Assembly (NCBI RefSeq): GCF_016862215.1
Contig: NZ_BOMN01000101.1
Coordinates: 1-64,000 of the forward strand
Length of the DNA stretch: 64,000 bases
Direction: 5' to 3'
Origin: Winogradskya humida
GTDB taxonomy: Bacteria > Actinomycetota > Actinomycetes > Mycobacteriales > Micromonosporaceae
Positions within the stretch are counted from its first letter, which is position 1. Each line of letters starts with the position of its first letter. Shown piece by piece: positions 1 through 7,894 of this stretch. The notes beneath the pieces were generated by a model. That model saw only the letters and a list, made by a program, of their open reading frames with translations. It was not told the origin of the DNA and did not search any database. Position numbers and translations under genes: made by a program.

Positions 1-93
1 GCACCGCTCCCAACCCCTGCGCCGTCCGCACCGCTCCCAACCCCTGCGCCGTCCGCACCGCTCCCAACCCCTGCGCCGTCCGCACCGCTCCCA
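1..93. repeat. 27-bp tandem repeat (3.4 copies visible), coding
   Basis: Units begin at 1, 28 and 55 with a partial copy from 82. The first three are identical. The period is a multiple of three, so the VOC reading frame on the minus strand stays open and gains nine residues (GSGADGAGV) per unit. The array continues past the window edge. Confidence 0.9.
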
Positions 94-764
94 CCGTGAG
101 CGGGGCCTGCGCCGTCCGCAAGGTCTGCGCGGACTTCGGGCAGCGTGGCCCCGAGGGCAATCAACCGCTCGATCTCCGACAGCTGATCGCCGCTGGCAGG
201 AGTGACGTCGAAGCGCTGCCGACTCGTACCCGGCGTCGGGGCCGGCGAGGGCCCACCCCACGCAACCTTCGTACCTCCGTGCGGCGACTGGATAGCGGTC
301 TCCTCATCCTGGTCCCACACCAACGGCCAGCCCATCGCCTCGCTCCAGAAGACGCCGACTTCCCGCCCGCCGTCACAGGCAACCTCACCAAGAAACCCAC
401 ACCCGGCCAGAAACTTGTTGCCCGCCTCGATCACACAGAACTCGTTGCCCTCCGGGTCAGCCAGCACGATGTGCCCCTCCTCGGGCAGCTGCCCCACATC
501 AAGATGCGCGGCCCCGAGCTCCAGAGCAACCGACACTGTGCGCTCCTGGTCGGCGCTGGTGGCACTGGTCAGATGCAGATGCAACCGATTCGCCCCGGCC
601 TTCACCGAATCGCTCGGCACAAACCGAAGCCCCACCTGCGTGTCATCGCCCGGCAGAAGCGCCTCACCGCCGGCCTCGACAACCACCCGGCCGAGCAAAC
701 CGCCCCAGAACTGCGCCAGACGAACCGCATCGCGCGCGTCAAAAGCCATCGTCAGCGTCCGCAT
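1..764 (-). CDS. VOC (glyoxalase-like) family protein, C-terminus off the left edge
   Basis: The reading frame is open from an ATG at 764 to the window edge with no stop, so the gene is 3'-truncated here. The protein starts MRTLTMAFDARDAVRLAQFW. It contains two betaalphabetabetabeta-like halves, with the typical phrases LADPEGNEFCVIE (about residues 115-127) and VFWSEAMGWPLVW (about 150-162), as in Glyoxalase_6-type VOC proteins of actinomycetes. These usually bind or modify small molecules, and the substrate is unknown. After the second domain the frame runs into an exact 27-bp repeat that encodes GSGADGAGV over and over up to the edge, which is not part of the VOC fold. A second in-frame ATG at 749 is possible; neither start has a convincing ribosome binding site. 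The family call is good and the function is open. Confidence 0.75.
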   Translation of the reverse strand, partial: MRTLTMAFDARDAVRLAQFWGGLLGRVVVEAGGEALLPGDDTQVGLRFVPSDSVKAGANRLHLHLTSATSADQERTVSVALELGAAHLDVGQLPEEGHIVLADPEGNEFCVIEAGNKFLAGCGFLGEVACDGGREVGVFWSEAMGWPLVWDQDEETAIQSPHGGTKVAWGGPSPAPTPGTSRQRFDVTPASGDQLSEIERLIALGATLPEVRADLADGAGPAHGGSGADGAGVGSGADGAGVGSGADGAGVGSG

Positions 765-928
765 CACCGCACAGTAGACACGCCGTCACCTCGACAACAA
801 GGCATTAACCCCCAACGCGCTCAACCCCACCTCCCACCCGCCCCATCCCTGCTCGCCCCACCCCACCCCGCTTGCCTTCTTGCTTGCCTTCTTGCCTGCC
901 TGCCTGCCTGCCTGCCTGCCTGCCCAGT
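765..928. other. Intergenic spacer with TGCC/TTGC microsatellite
   Basis: This spacer lies between the VOC gene and the upstream GNAT gene, both on the minus strand. Its main feature is a tetranucleotide run at about 871-924, mixed CTTG/CTTC units that become seven pure TGCC units. The run starts only a few bases past the stop codon of the GNAT gene. No promoter or terminator is evident. Confidence 0.7.
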
Positions 929-1549
929 TCATGCCCGCCCAGCGATACGCGTCAGCAGCCTCTCCCGGCACTCAGGCCATTCCGAGGCGACGATCGAAAA
1001 CATCGCCGAGTCCCGCAACATCCCCTCCTCCCCCGGCGCCCACGATCGGGACCAACTACGCAGCACTCCCTCGAACCGAGCGCCCACCCCAGCGATCGCC
1101 GCACGCGAACGGGCATTCCGCGCGTCCGTGTTGAGGTCCACCCGGGCCACCTTCCACACCTCGAAGGCACGCTGAAACAACAGGAACTTCGCCTCACTGT
1201 TGACCGCCGTCCCCTGCGCCGACGCCGCCAGCCATGTGAACCCGACCTGAACCGCAAACAGCGCACCTCCATCCCCGAGAACCCGCGGATCCCAGTACGC
1301 CGTCACCCCCACAGCCCGCCCCGAATCCACCACAACCTGAGCAAACGGCATCAGCGACCCAGCCGCGGCCAGCCCCAGCTGAACCCCGATCCGCTCCTCG
1401 ACCTCGCCCACAGCAGGCACCGAGGTGAACCCATATGACCGCCGATCCTCCGCCGCAGCCACTGCAAGATCCTCGGCATGCCGGTGCGCCAGTGGTTCAA
1501 GCCGGACTACCGACCCCACCAGCATCGGACTCTCGATCACAGAACCCAT
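929..1549 (-). CDS. GNAT family N-acetyltransferase (RimJ/RimL type)
   Basis: A 206-residue protein acetyltransferase-like enzyme that would transfer an acetyl group from acetyl-CoA to an amino group of an unknown substrate. The RimJ/RimL-type pattern is visible: VGFTWLAASAQGTAVNSEAK (the CoA loop region) followed by the LNTDARNARSRAAI helix and a GARFEGVLR strand. The ATG at 1549 is preferred over an upstream in-frame ATG at 1594, because GGGAGG lies about 7 nt before 1549 and the protein then starts at the family-like sequence GSVIESPMLVGSVVRLEPL. The CoA-binding loop is weak, with QGTAVN where QGxGxG/A is usual; this substitution is common in the subfamily. Confidence 0.8.
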   Translation of the reverse strand: MGSVIESPMLVGSVVRLEPLAHRHAEDLAVAAAEDRRSYGFTSVPAVGEVEERIGVQLGLAAAGSLMPFAQVVVDSGRAVGVTAYWDPRVLGDGGALFAVQVGFTWLAASAQGTAVNSEAKFLLFQRAFEVWKVARVDLNTDARNARSRAAIAGVGARFEGVLRSWSRSWAPGEEGMLRDSAMFSIVASEWPECRERLLTRIAGRA

Positions 1550-1896
1550 GCCCACCTCCCGCTTTCGCCCACCCCGATAAGCGCCCCGCCGCATAGGTGC
1601 GCACGGGTCACCCTAGCCAAGCCCTGAGCAATCAATGATCACGCGTGGCACTCAATTCCACAGCCATCTAAATTCCACAGCCATCTAAATTTGCTGCAGA
1701 ACCAGGCCCATAGTATCCGTGCCAGCCGTAACCATCGACCCTCATGTAGCTCAGATCACGTTCACCGAGAGCGCGCTCCCGGTCACTCTGATTTGGCATG
1801 ATCAAATTGCGTTCGAGGTGGATTGATCATGCGGGGCGGCGCCATAATCGACGCGTGGGGCAGTTGCAGATTTTCAGCGCAGCACAGGTCGCCGGA
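1550..1896. other. Divergent intergenic region with a 17-bp direct repeat
   Basis: This AT-richer stretch separates the minus-strand GNAT gene from the plus-strand Pro-rich gene. A 17-bp unit (AATTCCACAGCCATCTA) is present twice in tandem at 1654-1687. The locally lower GC fits a promoter region, but I could not fix -35/-10 boxes with confidence. Confidence 0.5.
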
Positions 1897-3117
1897 ATGC
1901 GCGACCGGACACGATCGCGCAATTATTCAGCCGCGCGCGACGAATTCCGTCGCGACCATGAACACCGACGCGAATGGGGCAAGTACCGGCTCCACAAGGA
2001 ACGCCTGCGCCAGCTACGTGCCGCCGAGGGAAACCCCCGCATCCACCAGAGAAGCGGGCTCCTCTGGGACGACATCGCCCGCCTCCCGATCCCGCCCGCG
2101 ACCCCACGCCCACGACGGCCCCAACCATCGCTAGCGTCATCGCCGACGTCGCCGCAACCTCGGTCGCCGCAACCCCGGTCGCCGCAACCCCGGTCGCCAC
2201 AGCGTCGGCTGCCGGGGCCGCAACCGCAGCCCCTCCAGCAGCGACCATGGACGTCGTCGGCGCCTCCATCAACGCCGCCACGGCCTCCATCGCGACTGCC
2301 TCAGCCACCGCTCCCTCAGCAAGAAGCGCCTGCGCAGTCGTCACCTCAGAAACAGTTACTCCAGAAGCAGCACGCCCCAGCCATCCAGCCGGCCGCTGCC
2401 TCGACAATGCCCGGCCGGCAGCCGCCATCGCCGCTTCCGAACAAGCCACAACCGCAGGCCACTCCAGCACACGCCGAGCCTCCGCGGTCGGAAACCCTCA
2501 GGCCGGCCAGACCAAAATCAGGAGCGGTTCCGCGGTCAGGAACAGTGCCGCGGTCAGGAACAGTGCCGCGGTCAGGAGCAGCCCCGTTGACTGAGCGCAC
2601 ACCGCAGGCCCAACCGTCGTCACGCTCGTCACCAGCGCAGAAACCGTCGGACGCGTCGACGCAGTCCAAGCCTGTTTCGCCCGGTCTCGCCCCTGCCTCA
2701 CGCCCACCTGAACTGACTCCGCCCGGACCTGCACCAGCGGCGGGGCTGAAGTCTGTGCTCGGAACGCGGTCACTGTCGCCGCCGACGCAGGAAAAGCCAT
2801 TGCCATCCCGGCCGCGGCCGGGAATACCACTACTAATGGGAACGCTATTGCGTGCGCCAGCTGGGTGGATGCGAAAAGCCAGAAAGACGAGAGCTGGCGA
2901 GAGAGTGCGACACGCTGGACTGACTCGTTCGCGTCAAGTCGACAAGCGCACCGTTCCACCTAGGATTACTGGACCGGATGTCACCACGGCCAGACGCAGT
3001 CGCGTCTTCCTTGAGACAGGCAATTTTTGGCTTACGAATACAGGAAGATCTCCGCCTGAGGCCATCTATCTGTCAAATTCGATGCTCGGCCGAACGCGGC
3101 GGCCGCTTGAAGTCTAA
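1897..3117 (+). CDS. Proline-rich hypothetical protein
   Basis: Roughly 406 residues if started at ATG 1897; an in-frame ATG at 1798 would add 33 residues. The first 70 residues (MRDRTRSRNYSAARDEFRRD, then a charged helix with HRREWGKYRLHKERLRQLRA) look like a genuine small actinomycete domain. I do not recognise it as a named family. The remainder is low-complexity Pro/Ser/Gln/Arg sequence with two in-frame tandem repeats (units SPQPR and VPRSGT). The last 90 residues come from less GC-rich sequence with weaker codon bias, so the true gene could be shorter or the tail recently acquired. Opposite-strand open frames over the same region are low complexity as well. No signal peptide or membrane segment is seen. 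Confidence 0.45.
   Translation: MRDRTRSRNYSAARDEFRRDHEHRREWGKYRLHKERLRQLRAAEGNPRIHQRSGLLWDDIARLPIPPATPRPRRPQPSLASSPTSPQPRSPQPRSPQPRSPQRRLPGPQPQPLQQRPWTSSAPPSTPPRPPSRLPQPPLPQQEAPAQSSPQKQLLQKQHAPAIQPAAASTMPGRQPPSPLPNKPQPQATPAHAEPPRSETLRPARPKSGAVPRSGTVPRSGTVPRSGAAPLTERTPQAQPSSRSSPAQKPSDASTQSKPVSPGLAPASRPPELTPPGPAPAAGLKSVLGTRSLSPPTQEKPLPSRPRPGIPLLMGTLLRAPAGWMRKARKTRAGERVRHAGLTRSRQVDKRTVPPRITGPDVTTARRSRVFLETGNFWLTNTGRSPPEAIYLSNSMLGRTRRPLEV
2149..2208. repeat. 15-bp tandem repeat, coding (SPQPR)
   Basis: Three near-identical 15-bp units begin at 2149, 2164 and 2179, with a diverged fourth at 2194. They are in frame in the Pro-rich hypothetical gene. Confidence 0.85.
2527..2580. repeat. 18-bp tandem repeat, coding (VPRSGT)
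   Basis: Three 18-bp units begin at 2527, 2545 and 2563 and differ at one or two positions. They are in frame in the Pro-rich hypothetical gene. Confidence 0.85.
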
Positions 3118-3202
3118 AGAGCGGGTTCACATTACCAACCCCTGCATGGAACTCTGCGCGCTATTTACGAGTCTTGGGGAGCGGGAGAATGCGTGGCCTT
3201 GT

Positions 3203-3778
3203 TCAGGGGCGGCGCCACATTCGGTAGAAAGGGGTGCCGTCCGGCAGGTGGATGGCGAAGGGGTGGAGCGTTTTGTAGCCGTGGCGGCGGTAGAGGCGGA
3301 TGTTGGCTTCGTTGGTGGCTTCCAGGTAGGCCGGCGTGGTCAGGGTGGTGTGGGTATGGGCGAGTAGGGCTGCGCCGTGGCCGGTGTGGCGGTGGTGAGG
3401 GTGGACTGCGAGGAAGGCCAGGTGCCAGTGGGGTTCTGGTGGGTGGTGGGCGGCGAGGAGGTTGTCGAGGGCTTGGAAGTTGGGGAGGTAGGGGCCGGTG
3501 ATGGTGGCCAGGTGGTTGTCGTAGGTGGGGTTCGGGGGCTCGGGGTGGGTGCGGTCGAACCAGACCGATGTGGCTATGGGGTGGTCGTGGGGGCCGGGGA
3601 TCACGTGGATTGTTGCGGTCGTGATGGCTAGTTCGAAGTAGGCGGTCATCACGGGGAGGCGGTGATCGGTGTCCGGGACGAGGGAGTGGGTCTGGGCGAG
3701 GTTGTTGAAGGCGTGGGCGATGAGGGCTGCTACCGAGGGGATTTCGTCTGGGCGGGCGTGGCGGATCGGTGGGGTCAT
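3203..3778 (-). CDS. GNAT family N-acetyltransferase
   Basis: A 191-residue acetyltransferase with a complete GNAT core: LAFLAVHPHHRHTGHGAALL is the beta4/motif A acetyl-CoA loop (about residues 123-142), followed by YLEATNEANIRLYRRHGYKT (motif B). The acceptor is unknown. Its ATG (3778) overlaps the TGA of the upstream permease gene by ATGA, so the two are almost certainly translated from one mRNA. This could tie the enzyme to the transported amino acid or amine, which is inference. Codon bias is strongly GC3, which argues against the many opposite-strand frames. Confidence 0.85.
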   Translation of the reverse strand: MTPPIRHARPDEIPSVAALIAHAFNNLAQTHSLVPDTDHRLPVMTAYFELAITTATIHVIPGPHDHPIATSVWFDRTHPEPPNPTYDNHLATITGPYLPNFQALDNLLAAHHPPEPHWHLAFLAVHPHHRHTGHGAALLAHTHTTLTTPAYLEATNEANIRLYRRHGYKTLHPFAIHLPDGTPFYRMWRRP

Positions 3779-5778
3779 TGGGCGCCGCCGGGGGTATCGC
3801 CGCCGGATACGTCATGGTCCCTGGGGTCGCTGGGGCGGCCGCCGTTGCTCAGAGAAACGCCGCCCGGGGCACCGCCGCCCGGGACACCGGTGGACGGGAC
3901 ACCGGTGGACGGGACACCGTAAGCAGCGACGTTGGTTCCAGGGAGGTTGCTGCTTGGGGCCGCGCTGAGGGGGACGGTGATGTCGGGGGCGGCGTTGGCT
4001 GGGGAGTTGCTGGGCCGGGAGTCACTGGTGTCGGGGATGGTGCCGCGCGGGGAGTCGCTGGGCCGGAAGTCGCCGGGTTGGGAACCGCCGGGCCGGGAGT
4101 CCATGGGCTGAAGGTCACCGGGTTGGGGACCGACGGGCCGGGAGTCCATGGGCTGAAGGTCACCGGGTTGGGAACCGCCGGGCCGGGAGTCAATGGGCTG
4201 AAGGTCACCGGGCCGGGAGTCGCTGAGTTGAGGGTCGGTGAGTTGAGAGTCGCCGGGCCGGGAGTCGCTGAGTTGAGGGTCCGTGGGCTGAGGGTCGGTG
4301 GGTGGGGGGTCTTCGGTGGGGTGGAAGCGGGTGCTGCGGGCGCCCCAGCCGATTCCTTCGTAGGTGGTGGGGCGGGTGAGGCGGAGGGTTAGGGCCCAGG
4401 TTGCGCCGGCGGCGGCGAGGAGGGTGTAGGCGAGGGGGACTGTCCAGGTGGGAGGGGAGCCCGGGGTGACGCCGAAGAGGGTGGCGATGGTGGTGAAGGC
4501 GGCTGTGGTGATTGCCAGGAGGAGGAGGGTGCCGCAGGTGGGGGCTATGGCGCGGCGCCAGAGGGTTTCGTCGCAGGGGGTGCGGAGGAAGAAGCCGATT
4601 ACTGCTGCTGAGGTGACCGTGATCAGGAGTAGGACGCCGAGGGCGCCTGTGGTGCCGCCCCAGAAGAAGAGCTGGACCAGGGGGTCCCAGCCGAGGAGGG
4701 CGTACGTGAGGATCACGAGCAGGCCGAAGGCGGATTGGGCCAGTGAGCCGTTTTTGGGGGCTCCGGTGGCGGGGACCGTGCGGCCGAAGGTTCGGGGTAG
4801 GACGCCTTCGCGGCCCAGGGAGAAGGTGTAGCGGGCGATGATGTTGTGGAAGGAGATCATGGCGGCGATGAGGGAGGTCAGGAACAGGGCGTGGCCGAGG
4901 TCTACGGCCAGGTCGCCCAGTTGGGCGGCGGGGAGGGTGAAGAAGAGTTCGGGGCCTTCGGTGGTGGCACGGTGGACTGCGTCCGGGCCGGCGGCGGAGA
5001 TCATTGCCCAGGCGGAGAACGCGTAGAGCGCGGTGATCAGCAGGATGGACAGGTAGGTGGCGCGCGGGACCGTGCGGCGGGGGTCGCGGGATTCTTCGCT
5101 GAAGACGACGGACTGTTCGAAGCCGACGAAGCCGGTGACCGCCATGACGAGCAGTGCGCCCGCTCCCGCACCGGCGAGGCCGCCCGGGTCGAGTGGGGCG
5201 GCGGAGGGGACGAAGCCGGCGGTGGTGAGGTCGGCGAAGCTGAAGAGGACGACCAGGATGATCTCGGCGACCAGCAGGGTGGCTAGGACTTTGCCGTTGA
5301 CGGCGACGTCGCGGACGCCGAGGACGGCTACGAGGGCCCAGGCGGCCAGGGCGATGAGCCACCAGGGTGGCTGGATGCCGAACCATTCGGCGAACAGGGG
5401 TGCGGCGATCGCCCCGATGCCACCGTAGCTGGCGACCTGGAAGCTGTTGTACGCCGCGAGTGCGACCCACGCGGCGGCGACGCCGAGGGGACGGCCGAGT
5501 CCACGGGAGACGTACGCGTAGAAGGCTCCCGCGTTGGCGATGTGTCGTGCCATGGCGACGTAGCCGACCGAGAAGACGGCCAGGACGAGGGCGACCGTGA
5601 CGAAGGCGATCGAGATCGCGGTGAGGCCGGTGACGGCGAGACCGGTGGGTACGACGCCGGCGACGACGGTCAGCGGGGCGGCCGCCGACATGACGAAGAA
5701 GACGACAGAGGCGACGCCGAGCCGGTTGCGGGCCAGGGCGTTCGTGAGCATGGCGGATCCGTGTGGCGTGTAGGGCAT
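3775..5778 (-). CDS. APC family amino acid/polyamine permease with repetitive C-terminal tail
   Basis: An inner-membrane transporter of the amino acid-polyamine-organocation superfamily, about 667 residues. The first ~485 residues hold about 12 hydrophobic segments, beginning with the typical helix-1 region SVVFFVMSAAAPLTVVAGVV and including a GFVGFEQSVVFSEESRDPRR segment characteristic of the family. After residue ~485 the protein continues as about 180 residues of low-complexity sequence (DSRPGDSQ, DLQPMDSRP and similar), which normal APC permeases of about 480-510 residues lack; it probably faces the cytoplasm. ATG 5778 is preferred because AGGAAG lies about 10 nt upstream; ATGs at 5805 and 5751 are alternatives. 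The stop overlaps the start of the GNAT gene. The substrate is unknown. Confidence 0.85.
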   Translation of the reverse strand: MPYTPHGSAMLTNALARNRLGVASVVFFVMSAAAPLTVVAGVVPTGLAVTGLTAISIAFVTVALVLAVFSVGYVAMARHIANAGAFYAYVSRGLGRPLGVAAAWVALAAYNSFQVASYGGIGAIAAPLFAEWFGIQPPWWLIALAAWALVAVLGVRDVAVNGKVLATLLVAEIILVVLFSFADLTTAGFVPSAAPLDPGGLAGAGAGALLVMAVTGFVGFEQSVVFSEESRDPRRTVPRATYLSILLITALYAFSAWAMISAAGPDAVHRATTEGPELFFTLPAAQLGDLAVDLGHALFLTSLIAAMISFHNIIARYTFSLGREGVLPRTFGRTVPATGAPKNGSLAQSAFGLLVILTYALLGWDPLVQLFFWGGTTGALGVLLLITVTSAAVIGFFLRTPCDETLWRRAIAPTCGTLLLLAITTAAFTTIATLFGVTPGSPPTWTVPLAYTLLAAAGATWALTLRLTRPTTYEGIGWGARSTRFHPTEDPPPTDPQPTDPQLSDSRPGDSQLTDPQLSDSRPGDLQPIDSRPGGSQPGDLQPMDSRPVGPQPGDLQPMDSRPGGSQPGDFRPSDSPRGTIPDTSDSRPSNSPANAAPDITVPLSAAPSSNLPGTNVAAYGVPSTGVPSTGVPGGGAPGGVSLSNGGRPSDPRDHDVSGGDTPGGAQ
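4091..4225. repeat. 45-bp tandem repeat in permease tail
   Basis: A 45-bp unit starts at 4091, 4136 and 4181 and encodes about 15 residues per copy (DLQPMDSRP plus a variable GSQPG/GPQPG part). Shorter related units extend on both sides from about 3885 to 4320. All remain in the permease frame. Confidence 0.8.
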
Positions 5779-5904
5779 GAGGGGTGCTCTTCCTGAAGAG
5801 GGCATGCAGACCAGACCGATCGGCGCGAAACGACCAGCGCGGAGCGGGGTTGAGGGGGTTCAGTGCCTGTTTCGGAAAGGGAGCCGGCGGTGCTCCGGCT
5901 TCCT

Positions 5905-6175
5905 TCACGAGGCAGGCGCACGGTTCTCAAAGCGAGCCAGGCGCAGGGTTCCCAAAGCGAGCCAGGCGCAGGGTTCCCAAAGCGAGCCAGGCGAGGGGTT
6001 CTGAAAGCTAGGCAGGCGCGGGGTTTTGAAGGCTAGGCAGGCGCAGGGGTTCTGAAAGCTAGGCAGGCGCGGGGTTTTGAAAGCTAGGCAGGCGCGGGGT
6101 TCCAGAAGCGCGACAGGCGAGGGGTTCTGAAAGATGGACGGGCGCCTGGTTCTCAAAGCGGGAGGCGGCCGGAGC
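5905..6175. repeat. Intergenic ~25-bp tandem array (about 10 copies)
   Basis: The spacer between the permease and the GPP34 gene (5779-6191) is mostly a degenerate array of about 25 bp. Its units run through forms such as GGGTTCCCAAAGCGAGCCA and GGTTCTGAAAGCTAGGCAGG. Units in the middle carry AAGCTAGGC next to GCGGGG, closely matching the DNA around the GPP34 stop codon (GAAGCTAGGCGCGG at 6188-6201). No gene is credible here; the period varies by a base or so and breaks all frames. Confidence 0.75.
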
Positions 6176-6191
6176 CGAACGGGGGCGGAAG

Positions 6192-6848
6192 CTAGGCGCG
6201 GCGGGCCATGACGGCGTCGCCGACGGCTGCTTCGGCGTGGCCGACGAGGTGGTGGAGGGGGAGGGGGAGGCGGCGGTGGATCTGGTCGAGGAGGTGGTTG
6301 CGGCCGGTGGGGTGGAGGGCGATCAGGGCGTGCTGGTCGAGGCCGGTGGCGAAGACCAGGCCGGTCAGGACGATGTCGGGGACGGCGAGCAGCTCGCGCC
6401 GGTCGGCGGAGATGCGGATGCGGGTGGCCGGGCGGCCGGAGGTGACCGTGTCGACCGGGATGAAGGTGAGGCGGGTGCCGAAGAGGCCACGGCGGGCGTG
6501 GCGTTCGACTTTTCCTTCCTTGGCGAGGCGACGGGCGACGAGGTCGGTGGCGATGCCGGTGGCCAGGTAGGCGATCCAGTCGCGGACGCCGCGGCGGTTC
6601 TCGTGCTCGATCTGGCCGAGCACCGCGGCGGAGGCGATGTCGCCGGTCGGGCGGGGGTCGAGCAGGCTCAGCCGGTCGCCGCGCAGGCCGACGCGGCGGC
6701 GGAGGATGAGTTCGGCGAGGAGGCCGCCGGAGAGTCCGAGGCCGAGCGTGGCCGGGGTGAGCACGCATTTGCCGTGAACGGTGTCGTGGGCGGCCAGGTA
6801 GAGGTCGTCGGCGAGCAGCGATTGCGGAGAGGTGCGTTCGGGAAGCAC
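6192..6848 (-). CDS. GPP34 family phosphoprotein (GOLPH3-like)
   Basis: A 218-residue single-domain protein of the GPP34/GOLPH3 family. The N-terminal pattern SLLADDLYLAAHDTVHGKCV, then LGLGLSGGLLAELILRRRVGL, is diagnostic. In eukaryotes the family binds phosphatidylinositol-4-phosphate; in actinomycetes these are abundant, mostly uncharacterised cytoplasmic proteins with a possible role at the membrane. ATG 6848 gives the usual length. The gene is divergent from the dioxygenase gene, sharing the 6849-7015 promoter region. Confidence 0.9.
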   Translation of the reverse strand: MLPERTSPQSLLADDLYLAAHDTVHGKCVLTPATLGLGLSGGLLAELILRRRVGLRGDRLSLLDPRPTGDIASAAVLGQIEHENRRGVRDWIAYLATGIATDLVARRLAKEGKVERHARRGLFGTRLTFIPVDTVTSGRPATRIRISADRRELLAVPDIVLTGLVFATGLDQHALIALHPTGRNHLLDQIHRRLPLPLHHLVGHAEAAVGDAVMARRA

Positions 6849-6945
6849 TCCGAAATTCTGCCTTGAGTATGACTAGTTGCGCAATGCACAGTAGGCATAG
6901 GGAAAGTGTTTCATTTCACGTGAGTCGCTACGGGGGCTGACCTTG

Positions 6946-6967
6946 TTTAGTTGACGGCTCAACTAAA
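6946..6967. promoter_or_regulatory. Dyad operator 1 (perfect 9-bp arms)
   Basis: TTTAGTTGA (6946-6954) and its exact complement TCAACTAAA (6959-6967) flank 4 bp. The dyad covers the -35 box, as expected for repressor control. The size and symmetry suit a MarR- or TetR-type dimer. Confidence 0.7.
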
Positions 6968-6979
6968 GCGCCGTATCGT
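6951..6979 (+). promoter_or_regulatory. Predicted promoter of the extradiol dioxygenase gene
   Basis: A -35 box TTGACG (6951-6956) and a -10 box TATCGT (6974-6979) are separated by exactly 17 bp. This predicts transcription from about 6986, some 30 nt ahead of the ATG. The -35 box lies inside the first dyad operator. Confidence 0.6.
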
Positions 6980-6988
6980 CGGAGGCAG

Positions 6989-7005
6989 TTAGTTGAAGCA
7001 TCAAC
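6989..7005. promoter_or_regulatory. Dyad operator 2 (same half-site)
   Basis: TTAGTTGA (6989-6996) and TCAAC (7001-7005) flank 4 bp, giving the same half-sites as operator 1. The centres are 42 bp apart, four helical turns, so both sites lie on the same DNA face. The site falls just past the predicted transcription start. Confidence 0.65.
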
Positions 7006-7015
7006 GGAGGCCAGC

Positions 7016-7786
7016 ATGAGCACCCTGCCCGCGCTCTTCATCAGTCACGGCGCCCCGCCGCTGGTCGACAACCCCACGTGGGTGGCGCAGCTCAAGGAGA
7101 TGACCGCGGGTCTCCCCCGGCCCAAGGCGATCCTGATGGCCTCCGCGCACTGGGAGTCCGCGCCGCTGATGCTCGGCGCGACCGAGCCTGTGCCGCTGGT
7201 GTACGACTTCGGTGGCTTCCCGCAGAAGTACTACGAGACGCAGTACCGGGCGCCGGGCGCACCCGAGCTGGCCGCTCGCATCGAGAAGCTGATGCCCGAC
7301 AACGAGCACGTCGTGCGGACCACCCGCGGTCTGGACCACGGGGCGTACGTGCCGCTGACCGTGATGTATCCCGACGCCGACATCCCGGTGCTGCAGATGT
7401 CGCTGCCGACCCTCGAGCCCGATCGCCTGCTGGAGCTGGGTCGCCGGCTCGCGCCGCTGCGCGACGAGGGCGTACTCATCGTCGGGTCCGGCTTCACCAC
7501 GCACGGCCTGCCGTTCCTGCGGGACTGGCGGGAGGACGCGAAGGCGCCGGGCTGGTCCCGGGAGTTCGACGCGTGGACCGCCGAGCTGCTGGCCCGCGGG
7601 GCCGTCGACGAGCTGGCGAGCTTCCGCGACAAGGCGCCCGGGATGCCGTACGCGCATCCGACGATCGAGCATTTCGCCCCGATGTTCCTGACGCTGGGCG
7701 CGTCGAGCGACCCGGAGCAGAGCGCCGACCAGCCGATCGACGGCTTCTGGATGGGCCTGTCGAAGCGCTCGTTCGTGGTGCGGTAG
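7016..7786 (+). CDS. DODA-type extradiol ring-cleavage dioxygenase
   Basis: A 256-residue class III extradiol dioxygenase of the 4,5-DOPA dioxygenase/LigB-like family. It would open a catechol-type ring using a bound divalent metal. Metal-ligand and catalytic histidines occur in family positions: SHGAPP (His11), ASAHWE (His45), GLDHGAYVPL (His108) and HPTIEHFAP (His214/His219). GGAGG at 7006-7010 supports the ATG. It is preceded by a strong promoter with two copies of one dyad operator, so expression is probably induced by an aromatic compound or oxidant. No regulator with this operator lies in the visible neighbourhood. Confidence 0.92.
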   Translation: MSTLPALFISHGAPPLVDNPTWVAQLKEMTAGLPRPKAILMASAHWESAPLMLGATEPVPLVYDFGGFPQKYYETQYRAPGAPELAARIEKLMPDNEHVVRTTRGLDHGAYVPLTVMYPDADIPVLQMSLPTLEPDRLLELGRRLAPLRDEGVLIVGSGFTTHGLPFLRDWREDAKAPGWSREFDAWTAELLARGAVDELASFRDKAPGMPYAHPTIEHFAPMFLTLGASSDPEQSADQPIDGFWMGLSKRSFVVR

Positions 7787-7894
7787 CTAAAAGGTCAGAC
7801 CGGCTTTACAGGTTTCTCCCAGTCTGAGCAGGGATTCTATGGGTATTCATAAGCCGAGTACCCCCTCGCAACGACGCCCGGAGGTTGTTACCTG

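Noticed and set aside
871..924. TGCC/TTGC tetranucleotide run as a phase-variation switch
   Set aside because: It lies outside coding sequence and past a stop codon, and no promoter spans it.
5905..6175. Possible CRISPR array (regular units of about 25 bp); likewise 32870-33540 and 24484-24590
   Set aside because: The units are directly contiguous without unique spacers and drift gradually. No cas genes are present.
7787..7894. yybP-ykoY manganese riboswitch ahead of the TerC gene
   Set aside because: This riboswitch often precedes TerC-family genes, but I could not find its conserved core in the 108-bp leader.
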